From Metridium senile (lineage: Eukaryota; Cnidaria; Anthozoa; Actiniaria; Metridiidae), in assembly GCA_949775045.1 (NCBI GenBank), contig OX459103.1, forward strand, positions 10,350,842 through 10,414,841: a stretch of 64,000 nucleotides of DNA. Direction: 5' to 3'. Made by a program: the position numbers and the translations under genes. Shown here one piece after another: positions 1 to 9,082 of the stretch. Below the pieces are notes generated by a model. The model was not told the DNA's origin, ran no database searches, and saw nothing but the letters and a program-made list of their open reading frames with translations. Numbering within the stretch: the stretch's first letter is position 1; every line of letters begins with the position of its first letter.

Positions 1-165
1 CACTACACAACGATCACTACATAACCACCATGCACCTGTACACAACGACCACCACGTGCACTACACAACCAACACCTCAGTCTATCATAATGTCACCCTA
101 TATTATGTATCCTTATGTTGACTTGATGTAATTGATGTCTGGTAAAACCCTAAAATATGTTTCAG

Positions 166-3100
166 GAATACCGGATGCCAAAAAAGGAAATTCATATCTT
201 ACCAGTAAGTTAGTGTAAAAGTTTCTCACACATGCATATAATTAAAGAGGTGGGTGCTAGAAAGGCTTTAGTTTTTGGTTGATGAATGCAGTGTCAGGTT
301 AACAAACATCAGCTGATCTCAGGATATGTGGCCCGTCACCCTGCGACACCCACAAGCAGCCAGATTATCGCAGCTAATCGGCTTTACTTAAACCTTAATG
401 TTTACTCTTCATGATTAAATACTTGTTTCAAGAAAGTTTATATGCAGGTAGTGACAAAATATATTCAAATTACAAATCAGACATTGCAAATACTTTCTAT
501 GAAGCAAGTTAAGCGTTTTGACAAAAATGTGACTATTAGCCTGTGTAGCGGCTCTTAGAGAGGGAGCCCCTACCCTAGAGCCTGGCTACGCAGGCTATGT
601 GAACCTTGAAAATGCTCACGTGAGGGAAATCAGTGATTGGTAAAGTACAGTATTTCAAATATATCAATAGTTATTGAAATATATAGGGACATAACATGTA
701 TCTTCTAATAATTATTGCATAGACTTAATCGGCTAACGCGTTGCTATGTACGTTTCCACCTAATTCAACACCTCTGGGAAATTAAACTTTTGTTCCGAAC
801 ATTTTCCACGTGACATTGAAATACAAAGAAGACAAAGAATCTAATTCCCAAAAGATTTGAATTGGGTGGAAACGTACATAGCAACGCGTTAGCCGATTTG
901 GTCTATTGGCGGACGTCTAAACTTTTAAAACTTCTAGCGTTAAAGACCCATGGTCACTAACCGGCATGCTTTGCGTTGTGTATTTTGATTTGTATTTTAT
1001 TCATTCGCAGTCAGTCGAAACAAATACAACAAAACGCTATACACCCTATGCAAAAAGGCAATACCTTACTTAATCAGTATTACAAGACGCCATTGCTTTT
1101 ATTAGATCGAATGAGCTCAACGTAATTAGTGATATTCCAAAATTTCAATGTAGTAACATCAAATGATAAAAAGCTACATTTTTGTGTTTGTGTATGAGTA
1201 TGATCATCGCGGATCGGAGAAATAAGCAATTTATGTAATTGCAATTATAGAAGCCCTAAAAAAAATTCGGGACTTCAACGGGAAAACTTCAAAGTTTGTT
1301 TTTTTATTTACAAAGATTTGGCTTAAAATTTGCACTTAGGCCTTTAGAGCCTCGTTTTCGCGTTTTTGGTACATTTTAAAGGCTGATAACTCTGGAGTGA
1401 TTCAATATATGAAAACATAACTCTACCAAATTACTAATTTAGACATGCCCTTCCTTGTAATGAAAAAATATTATTGAAATATTTATTGTTTATGGTGTTT
1501 CGTGCTGCTTGTTCCCAGTCCCCTGCTCTTTTCGCATAGGGTCTGTACGATTTAGTAAGAGCCTAAATGCCCACTCAAATCGTAAAAGTTATCAAATAAC
1601 TACTACGATATAGATGGTATACATATAAACGCTTTGTTTGCTGTAGGGAGATGACATCATTCACGTCTGCAGTTATGACTCAACAAGCAGGAAACAACTT
1701 TCAACAGTACGTATGTTAGTATAATAGGACATTCGTCTATTTGTTTGTTTTTTCGTTCGTTTATTTGTTTATTTGTTTGTTTGTTTGTTTGTTTGTTTGT
1801 TTGTTTGTTTGTTTGTTTGTTTGTTTGTTTGTTTGTTTGTTTGTTTGTTTGTTTGTTTGTTTGTTTGTTTGTTTGTTTGTTTGTTTGTTTGTTTGTTTGT
1901 TTGTTTGTTTGTTTGTTTGTTTGTTTGTTTGTTTGTTTGTTTGTTTGTTTGTTTGTTTGTTTGTTTGTTTGTTTGTTTGTTTGTTTGTTTGTTTGTTTGT
2001 TTGTTTGTTTGTTTGTTTGTTTGTTTGTTTGTTTGTTTGTTTGTTTGTTTGTTTGTTTGTTTGTTTGTTTGTTTGTTTGTTTGTTTGTTTGTTTGTTTGT
2101 TTGTTTGTTTGTTTGTTTGTTTGTTTGTTTGTTTGTTTGTTTGTTTGTTTGTTTGTTTGTTTGTTTGTTTGTTTGTTTGTTTGTTTGTTTGTTTGTTTGT
2201 TTGTTTGTTTGTTTGTTTGTTTGTTTGTTTGTTTGTTTGTTTGTTTGTTTGTTTGTTTGTTTGTTTGTTTGTTTGTTTGTTTGTTTGTTTGTTTGTTTGT
2301 TTGTTTGTTTGTTTGTTTGTTTGTTTGTTTGTTGGATATAAATGGTTAGAGATGAATATAGAAGAATCCTATCATATAGGTTGATTGCCTTTTTAGTGTG
2401 TTCAAAATCCTTGATACCTAATCTAGTGTAGGCCAAAATTAGTTTTTGCTCTATGAAAAGCCAATTAAAAATGGCCCTAACAAAAAGGTGTGTACTGAAT
2501 ATGTGATTAACTACGCTTTCTCTTCTGATCTTTATTAGGGCGGACTGTCAACTTATCAAGAAATGTGTTTGAACTTTGCGTTCTACTATCCCAGAGTAAA
2601 CTTCACAAAATGCGTGTCAGTAAACAAAGGGATTGACTCATTTTATAAGAAGCACTATAAATAGTGAGTAAATATCTTTATTATTAGGGCTTACAGTGGT
2701 ACATGTACATATACTATACATTTGTTTTTCTCAATGCCTCCCTTTGGTTTTGCATTGGATACATGGCTCTATGATTTTGAACAATTGATCTTTGTCAAGC
2801 CGAACCCCGGCCACCATTAGAGCGCTAACACTATATCCAAGCGTTATTGTGTAATAGTAGTTCTTATTTAGTGACTATTAGTCACTATCGAAGACAAGTT
2901 AAGTTGTAATGAGGTATTGATTCCTTTTGTTTTGATGTTTCTGAGAGGCTGTTTATATGAAGGCGAGTTGTCCCTGCTAGCCGGGATAACTCTTTTGTTT
3001 TATTTTTCCCGGGGGACACAAAACAATAGAGTTATCCCGGCTAGCAGGGACATCTCGCGCGCTTTCATATAAACAGCCTCTGATTGAGTGATAATGACTA

Positions 3101-4575
3101 AATAGTCACTAAATAGAAACTATAAGGGCTTGTTTACATGGAGATAGGGTCACCCTCCTAGGAGGGTCACCCTACTAGAAGGGACAAAACAAAGCCCTCC
3201 TTTACATGAAAACTCGACAAGGGTCACCCCGGGGGTAGGGCTAGGTCGTTAAGCTTCGTAAACAACAAAATGGCGGGCAAGCGTTCTCTTTTGGCGCTAA
3301 ATTCAGTTTTCCTCTCTTTAGCATCCTTGGTTGCGGTTTTCACTGCTATTTGGCGCGCGAAATACGTCATTTTTAAAACGTCATTACATACAATTCGAGA
3401 TAGCACTACCTTGAGCGTTTACATGGCTTAAGTAAACAAAAAGATGTCCCTCCTAGGAGGGTCACCCTACCTTGCTGATACGGCGACCCTATCCCTAGGT
3501 TGACCCTACCTGACATGTAAACACATACAACCACAAAAACAATAGAGGGGGTGACCCTACCACTAGGGTGACCCTTCTAGGAGGGCGACCCTATCTCCAT
3601 GTAAACAGGCTCTGAGTTAGTAACTATTTTGTTTTTATTTCATGGTTTTAGTGTTTTCACTCTATCATTAATTTATAAGTTATCGTTGAATATTATTTGT
3701 GTAATACTGTAATATACATTGCAGTCCAAATGGAACCATGGTCAATTGGGGTACAGACGAATGGCAAAAGGAATGGACGACAGAACTAAGAAAGGCGTAT
3801 GATGATGCTGATCAAGTGCAAGCTATTTGTAAGAAGCAGAAAGGAGAGGATCTAGCACCGGTATACAGCAAACAATTTGTACTCCAACCCTTTCCTCTTT
3901 CCCATTTTTCGCCTCTCTACTCTTTCTTTCCATTCTTTCTCTTAATCTCCTTTCTTCCGTCTTTCCTTCCTTTCTTCCTACTTTCCTTCTATCCTTCTAT
4001 CTTCTTTTTTTCTTTCTTCCTTCCTCCCCTCCCTCCTTCCTCCCTTTTGTTTTCTTCCTTAATCCTTCCTTCCTTTGCCTGCTATGCTGGCAGTCTGCGG
4101 TTTCGGGAGAGAAGAGAGGGAAACACCGGTCATTTTTCCTCTCTTCTCTCCCGAAACTGCAGACCGCCGGCAACGCAGGCTATTCCTTCCTTCATTTCTT
4201 CTTTCCTTCTTTCCTTCCTTTCTTCCTACTTTCCTTATATCCTTCTTTCTTCTTTTTTTCTTTCTTTCTTCCTCCCTTCCCTAGCTCCTTCCTCCCTTTT
4301 GTTTCCTTCCTTATTCCTTTCTTTTATCATTGCATTCTTCCGTCTTTCTTTCCTTTTTTCTTGTACATGTTTGATACTGTAAAATGATGATTTGTTGTTG
4401 TTGTTTCTCTTAGGTACATAGAACTCTTGTCCCAAAGCCAGTAATCAAACAACCACTGAAAATCACTAACAACTGCCCCAGTACTAATCCTGAGTCTGCT
4501 GGTACTTTGGTCAACGATGGTATGATGTGGCTTCTCATAGGAGTACTTCAGATCATATGGATGATCTACAATTAA
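166..4575 (+). CDS. DBH/MOXD1-like copper monooxygenase, C-terminal five exons (5' end outside window)
   Basis: Exons 166-204, 1647-1706, 2539-2663, 3725-3860 and 4414-4575 join in frame through GT-AG introns (522 nt, 173 aa plus TAA). What is seen: the exons read QEYRMPKKEIHILP-type, then GDDIIHVCSYDSTSRK, then GGLSTYQEMCLNFAFYYPR, then the KYPNGTM junction. This is the order found at the C terminus of the Cu2_monooxygenase C domain in dopamine beta-hydroxylase and MOXD1. The family hydroxylates small amine-type substrates in the secretory lumen using two coppers and ascorbate; the copper-ligand exons lie upstream of this window. The last exon ends in a hydrophobic stretch (MMWLLIGVLQIIWMIYN), so the product may be membrane-anchored. 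One exon is only 39 nt. The introns hold a large TTTG array and several MITEs. No AATAAA was seen near the stop. DBH and MOXD1 cannot be separated from this fragment. Confidence 0.88.
537..597. mobile_element. Short MITE with TAGCCTGYGTAGC ends
   Basis: A 61-bp inverted repeat begins TAGCCTGTGTAGC and ends GCTACGCAGGCTA. The same ends occur at 4077-4180, 29005-29385, 32153-32951 and around 40526-40612. It lies in a DBH-like intron. No clean target duplication is visible here. Confidence 0.6.
727..898. mobile_element. 172-bp inverted-repeat element (MITE-like)
   Basis: Positions 727-768 and 857-898 are reverse complements over 42 bp with one mismatch (AATCGGCTAACGCGTTGCTA start). The 88-bp loop is unrelated AT-rich sequence. 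It has no coding content and lies in a DBH-like intron. Confidence 0.7.
1741..2334 (+). repeat. (TTTG)n microsatellite, about 140 uninterrupted copies
   Basis: The array is imperfect at its left end (TTCG and TTTA variants to about 1770) and then pure TTTG to about 2332. Because TTTG contains no stop codon in any frame on either strand, it produces long open frames (FVCL repeats on +, NKQT repeats on -). These are artefacts, not genes. It sits inside the 1707-2538 intron of the DBH-like gene. Confidence 0.97.
2945..3080. mobile_element. Hairpin MITE, GAGGCTGTTTATAT family, copy 1
   Basis: This is a near-perfect 136-bp palindrome with arms GAGGCTGTTTATATGAA..CGAG and mirror. The centre is the TTTTGTTTTATTTTTCCCGGG region. 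A second copy lies at 37904-38033. Comparison with the related site near 59945 suggests a short duplication (TGA on both sides). Confidence 0.75.
3126..3612. mobile_element. MITE of about 487 bp with TTGTTTACATGGAGATAGGG ends
   Basis: The left end (3126-3180) and right end (3545-3612) are inverted repeats rich in GGGTCACCCT and CTAGGAGGG motifs. The interior, about 3240-3420, is unrelated and contains a meaningless 60-codon minus-strand frame. It is inserted in the element spanning 2817-3664. Confidence 0.7.
3893..4345 (+). repeat. Polypyrimidine (TTCC/TTTC) tract
   Basis: A long TTCC/TTTCT-rich stretch fills the last DBH-like intron (3861-4413). It is broken by a hairpin MITE at 4077-4180. 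The open frames across it are compositional artefacts. Confidence 0.9.
4077..4180. mobile_element. Hairpin MITE, GCCTGC..GCAGGC ends
   Basis: The arms share the core CGGTTTCGGGAGAGAAGAG and its mirror, around an ACACCGGTC loop. The ends resemble the TAGCCTGCG family. Its base composition is sharply different from the pyrimidine tract around it. Confidence 0.7.
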
Positions 4576-4682
4576 GACTCCACAGCACTCCCCCTACGGA
4601 AGGATTAGAGTTTACAGCATCTTCCTTATGATGATGCATTTTGCGTTTTGTTATATATATATTACTCTTATATTAATTAGCA

Positions 4683-5909
4683 ACGGACAACTTGATATTT
4701 AAAGGGGGCAGGGGTAGAGGATTCGGAGGGGATTCAAAATTTTGCTCGATATCTTGTGAGCACGATTTTTATAAGCTCGACAGCCGCCCTATGCGCTTTC
4801 TTTTTGTCGTACATTTGACGTTATGCGGTATTTTGTTTAACTGCGATTCCAAGTTACACACGACCAACTAGAACTTGAAACACAAACAAAAAATAGAGTT
4901 TTAGTGGCCGAAGAGACTCACAAGCAGAGGTTAAAACGTTCAACACTATACTGAGTATGCTACGGGATATTCAGATATGCAAATTAGGGGATTTGATACC
5001 ATATTTGGTATTTGAAGCTCAAACCAAGATGGCTGCTTCAAAGTTATTGCTAAATAGCTGTTATTACAGTTATATGCAAATGATTTTGAACAATGGGTTG
5101 AAGTCGAGGCTTTCGGGCGAAAACAATAGGTTTGCCCGAAAGCCTCGACTTGAATCCATTGTTTGAAATTATTTGCATATAACTGTAATAACAGCTATTT
5201 GTTTGCATTCAGAAGAGATCGACCAAATATTGAATCGGGAGGCTTCATATTATCTTCCTTAATGTCATTTTGAGAGTTCTAAAGCAAGAAATCTCTGCTC
5301 GCAGGGTAAGTAGACTCGAATAACTACGGGGGAAAATTCAACCAAGAATTTGGAATATTCTTGAGCATAGATCAAAAGAAATGTATGGTGGATGCACGTT
5401 TCAACCCACTTATAAGTTTCCGGTGGCCGTCAATCAACTGTATTTCCATGGTAACACAAACAAAAAAGGTCCGTTACCGATCGGTGATAGATTCACTATA
5501 CGAAGAATTTGTGTAAATAAGATCTACTTTTGATAGAAGTGAAGTTTGAATATTTCAGTTTTTGCCAAACCTTTTCTTCCTATTTATTCTTATTTAAACT
5601 CAGTGTCTGTTCTACTCTTTTACTCCGACGAATTGATAAAGCTCGAAACGTCAGTAAAGTTAAATCAACATTTTTTACGGTGTTACAAATTTCATTATAT
5701 TACCTATCTTGTCTTCCTAGTATTCCCTGACCTCAATGTTAGAGAGTTTGTAATCGATTTAATCATTTTTCAGAAACTCTTTCCAACGAGTTTTCGCTGA
5801 TCACACTGCAACTAAAATTTTCGTACTTGTTGCCTTGGAAATTCAGTTGATTGACGTTATCAAAACTCTATTTTTCGATCCTCCCCCCATCAAATATCAA
5901 GTTGTCCGT
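4683..5909. mobile_element. Inverted-repeat transposon (about 1.2 kb) with internal foldback
   Basis: It begins ACGGACAACTTGATATTT and ends with the exact reverse complement. Inside, 5053-5199 is a strong hairpin (AATAGCTGTTATTACAGTTA arms, GTCGAGGCTTTCGGGC inner arms). 5604-5720 is one copy of a dispersed LINE/PLE-like repeat. No transposase frame is visible, so it is non-autonomous. With its flanks it fills the space between the DBH-like gene and the transposon nest. Confidence 0.7.
5604..5720 (+). repeat. Dispersed retroelement-like 3' fragment, copy 1
   Basis: It contains CTTTTACTCCGACGAA, AAAGCTCGAAACGTCAGTAA and TTTTTTACGGTGTTACAAAT in order. The same order is seen at 29611-29770, at 46437-46525 (3' part only) and, reversed, at 37377-37440. 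The family is not identified from sequence alone. Confidence 0.6.
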
Positions 5910-6060
5910 CCCTTATATAAGCACATTTATTTTCTAAGTTACTTCGGAAATCATGTATTGATGTGAATATTTTGCCTTAGTAATCGGGCTCGGGTTGGAA
6001 GCGGCATCATGAATTAAGTCTTTTCATCATTAAAACCCCATTTACACGACATCATTTTCG

Positions 6061-6370
6061 TACGGTGGCTCTGAAGTGACATCACTATATTTTTTTAATT
6101 TGTGGTTGCGTCTCATTATTTTCTTGCAACGCTCTCTTATTTTTTTGTTGCTCCTTATTATTTTTTGGATGTTTCGATCTACGTTGCCACTTACGTTGCC
6201 ACTTACGTTGCCACTTAGGTTGCCACTTACGTTGCCACTTACGTTGCCACTTACGTTGCCACTTACGTTGCCACTTAGGTTGCCACTTAGGTTGCCACTT
6301 AGGTTGCCACTTACGTTGCCACTTACGTTGCCACTTACGTTGCCACTTATGTAGCGATTGGGCTTCCTGT
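6061..6370 (+). repeat. Left terminal inverted repeat of the giant transposon, with 14 x 12-bp array
   Basis: Positions 6061-6180 are unique TIR sequence. Positions 6181-6348 hold 14 tandem units of ACGTTGCCACTT, with AGG variants of the second base in several units. A diverged shared segment (GATTGGGCTTCCTGTG) follows. The mirror image is at 24905-25229. Subterminal arrays of this kind commonly bind the transposase, which is inference here. Confidence 0.9.
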
Positions 6371-6401
6371 GCCATAAATTGCATCACATGTATACAGTGC
6401 A

Positions 6402-7691
6402 ATGGCGAAAGGTTCTTCTTGCTCGTTATTGCTTCTATTATATTGTATGTCTATAACAATCCTTCGAACAAAAGCAGTTTTACCAAACTATACACCAGCA
6501 ACTCAAGGCTTTGGTTTATCAAGAAATGCATTAATTGAGAAGTATTTCAACCTTGGACTTAGCGGGACAGAGATCATTTCCTTCCTTAGTAATATTCATG
6601 GAATTATACTCAGTTTGAGACAACTTAGAAGAATATTAAAAAGCATTGGTTGTCAACGACGAAAAGAACAAGATTCCCTAGAGGAAATTGTAAAAGCCAT
6701 TGAAAATGAACTTCGTTTTAGTGGAAATACTATAGGTTATCGTGCCATGCACCAGAGACTCATATTGGACCATCGTTTAACTGTCAAAAGAGAGGTAGTT
6801 CGAAAAGTGCTGAAGATACTTGACCCGGAAGGAGTTAGTATTAGAGCCAAACACCGATTACGACGAAGAGTGTACAGGGCACCAGGTCCAAATTACCTCT
6901 GGCACATCGATGGCTATGACAAACTGAAGCCATTCGGATTTTGTATTCATGGGTGCATTGATGGCTACAGTCGTCGTATTTTGTGGTTAGAAGCGGGATC
7001 TTCAAATAATGATCCTAGAATTGTAGCTGGTTATTATTTAGACTACGTGCGAGAATTGGGAGGTACAGCTAAGATTATGCGTAGTGACAGGGGTACAGAA
7101 AATGGTCACATAGAAACAATGCAGCGTTTCTTCCGCCACTTTGCCTCAGATAGTTTTGCTGGAGATAAGTCCTTTATTTATGGAAAATCCACAAGCAATC
7201 AGAGAATAGAAGCATGGTGGGGAAGCCTTAGACGGGGATGTAGTCATTGGTGGATCAACCATTTTAAAGACATGCGTGATAGTGGCTTGTTTATTGATGA
7301 CAATTATATACATCAGCAATGCCTAAGATTTTGTTACATGGATGTTTTACAGCAGGAACTATACCGAGTTGCCATTCACTGGAATACACACAGGATACGT
7401 CCAACAAAGAACTCAGAATCACCTTCTGGTCGTCCAGACGTTAACTATTTTGTTCCACATCTTACCATAGGAAATGCTACCGATTACATTTCAGAAGTGA
7501 GCATCGAAGACATCAACATTGCTGAAAATGTGTTTACAGAGCGACCTTCCCGTGATGGGTGTTCTAGTGAATTCAGGGAACTAGTGGAAATGATAATGGT
7601 GGACGAGGGTTTGCAAAATCCTACCACACCTGATGACGCTAAGCAGCTGTACATAGAATTACTGTCTCAGATTAATAGTTTAACCCCCTAG
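6402..7691 (+). CDS. rve-fold DDE integrase/transposase (rva_4-like) of the giant transposon
   Basis: This is a single-exon 429-aa frame whose ATG lies just inside the left TIR. A basic helix-turn-helix-like region spans about residues 38-85 (YFNLGLSGTEIISFLS, RQLRRILKSIGCQRR). The catalytic core has D170 in WHIDGYDKL, D229 in RSDRGTENG and E270 in SNQRIEAWW, with 40 residues between D229 and E270. Conserved rve features such as CIDGYSRRI and IHWNTHRIRPT are also present. The fold resembles IS3/retroviral-type integrases and the integrase-core family common in animal genomes. The probable role is cutting and joining the element ends in the nucleus. The start is likely but the first 20 residues are unusually hydrophobic, so Met16 is an alternative. 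The frame is intact. Its 3' end converges on the HECT-like gene. Confidence 0.88.
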   Translation: MAKGSSCSLLLLLYCMSITILRTKAVLPNYTPATQGFGLSRNALIEKYFNLGLSGTEIISFLSNIHGIILSLRQLRRILKSIGCQRRKEQDSLEEIVKAIENELRFSGNTIGYRAMHQRLILDHRLTVKREVVRKVLKILDPEGVSIRAKHRLRRRVYRAPGPNYLWHIDGYDKLKPFGFCIHGCIDGYSRRILWLEAGSSNNDPRIVAGYYLDYVRELGGTAKIMRSDRGTENGHIETMQRFFRHFASDSFAGDKSFIYGKSTSNQRIEAWWGSLRRGCSHWWINHFKDMRDSGLFIDDNYIHQQCLRFCYMDVLQQELYRVAIHWNTHRIRPTKNSESPSGRPDVNYFVPHLTIGNATDYISEVSIEDINIAENVFTERPSRDGCSSEFRELVEMIMVDEGLQNPTTPDDAKQLYIELLSQINSLTP

Positions 7692-7956
7692 TAAAGAAGT
7701 GTAATCAAAAACACTCCATGAAACAAGTTTGATGTTGTCTTTTATTACATTTACAAAAATCAAACAATCAGTATTTAATCTTGGTAACTGTGTTGCACAT
7801 ATCTAGTGATCAGCAACATAAGGCAAATCATCGTCAATGATTAATTATTTGCAAACCGTTTTTCTAATGTTAAGCATTTGTCATTGACGTTTTATTATTT
7901 AATATTGTCATAACATGTTAATGTTTAAGTTATAAAATATCTTTATATTCAAAATA

Positions 7957-8141
7957 CACCTACTTGCAAGAACGTTGTCATACAACATTTGAACATTTGT
8001 AATTTAGTGGATTAGGAATAAATTAAAAGTACAAAAGAAGATCATTGAAGCAGAACTCTTTCTTTTGTACTTTTAATTTATTCCTAATCCACTAAATTAC
8101 AAATGTTCAAATGTTAATGACAACGTTCTTGCAAGTAGGTG
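7957..8141. mobile_element. Palindromic MITE, CACCTAMTTGCAA family, copy 1
   Basis: This is a 185-bp hairpin with ends CACCTACTTGCAAGAACGTT and mirror, flanked by TA on both sides. That fits a Tc1/mariner-type TA duplication. Relatives lie at 17687-17849 and 36128-36301. It is inserted in the space between the convergent integrase and HECT-like genes. Confidence 0.8.
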
Positions 8142-9082
8142 TAGCTGAAATGAAACTATGTAGAATCTAAGTAGGTTATAATAATTATGATCTTTGAAAA
8201 AGTAAAAACATTAACGCAAGGCTGTAGAGAAATTTCAGCTATTTTCTAAAACATTTTAATTTTGTGACAAACTGAACGACAATAACAACAAACCATAACT
8301 ATTACAGATGTGCACATCCCAAAGACACCTTTGATGTGTTTGATGACTTTTTGTTTGCTTTATTGAGCCAATAGATTACTTCTAGGAGGCATGTATCAGT
8401 AATAAATAATATGAATAAGTGACTCCCTGCGGTTGTTTTGGGTCACACTTATATTTTGTTTTTAACAACCTTGTTAACCTTTTTTACACCAGATACAATT
8501 CTTGGTTGGAATGTTTGATCAATAGCCATTTTATGCTAATCAGAGTTGCTATAGCAATGACAAACAAACCACAGTTATATTTAAACATCTTGCAATTTAG
8601 AGCTGCTAAAAGCTCTACACACTAATCAAAATTAACAAAACTGTGTGATTTTGAATAATAAGTTGATTACCATAAATGGTCATTAATTGTTCAAAACGTT
8701 CATCCTATTGTATTTAGTGTAAAAGTCAAACTTCTAATTGAATGTAAATACATTGTTAAAACTACAGGGAGTCACCTTAAAACACATTTGTACCATTTTT
8801 GTAACTTACAAAGCCACCACCTATTTATTTCACTGTAACAAAATCCTTTAGTAGCAATCAATTGTCAATCTTTGGAATTCAGAAATAGAAAACGTATGGG
8901 CAATAATAAAATTGTGTTGTCAAATAGATAGGTTTTGACTAAAAAAAATTAAAAAGTTGCCAGAAACTTTATATAGGCCGTGAGGGTTTAAAGCGCACAA
9001 CTGTTTGATTGATTGATGCTTATTTCAGCTATAAGCATATTTTAAAAGTCATATCATCTATTAAAGCACTACTACTTATAGC
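8142..9082. other. Non-coding space between convergent transposon genes
   Basis: AT-rich sequence between the MITE after the integrase gene and the stop of the HECT-like gene. It probably holds both 3' UTRs. TTTATT at 8824-8829 would be AATAAA on the minus strand. No gene or strong repeat is visible. Confidence 0.5.

Larger units (their letters stand above)
2817..3664. mobile_element. Inverted-repeat element interrupted by two younger MITEs
   Basis: Its ends read TTAGAGCGCTAACACTA and, mirrored, TAGTGTTTTCACTCTA. An uninterrupted relative lies at 59838-60025 with the same internal sequence (TTCCTTTTGT..TTGATGTTTCTG, GAGTGATA, TTTTATTTCATGGTTTTAG). Against that copy, 2945-3080 and 3126-3612 are clear insertions. 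Confidence 0.65.

Noticed and set aside
1657..2436. Long open frames of NKQT or FVCL repeats
   Set aside because: They arise only because TTTG repeats contain no stop codon in any frame.
3224..3406. 60-codon minus-strand frame
   Set aside because: Lies inside a MITE, with no family resemblance and no splice context.
3738..4382. 214-codon frame continuing from a DBH-like exon
   Set aside because: Only the first part is exon (to 3860). The rest is the polypyrimidine intron.
6076..6402. Frames of LPLTLPLT and KWQRKWQ repeats
   Set aside because: Translation of the 12-bp transposon repeat array; no gene.
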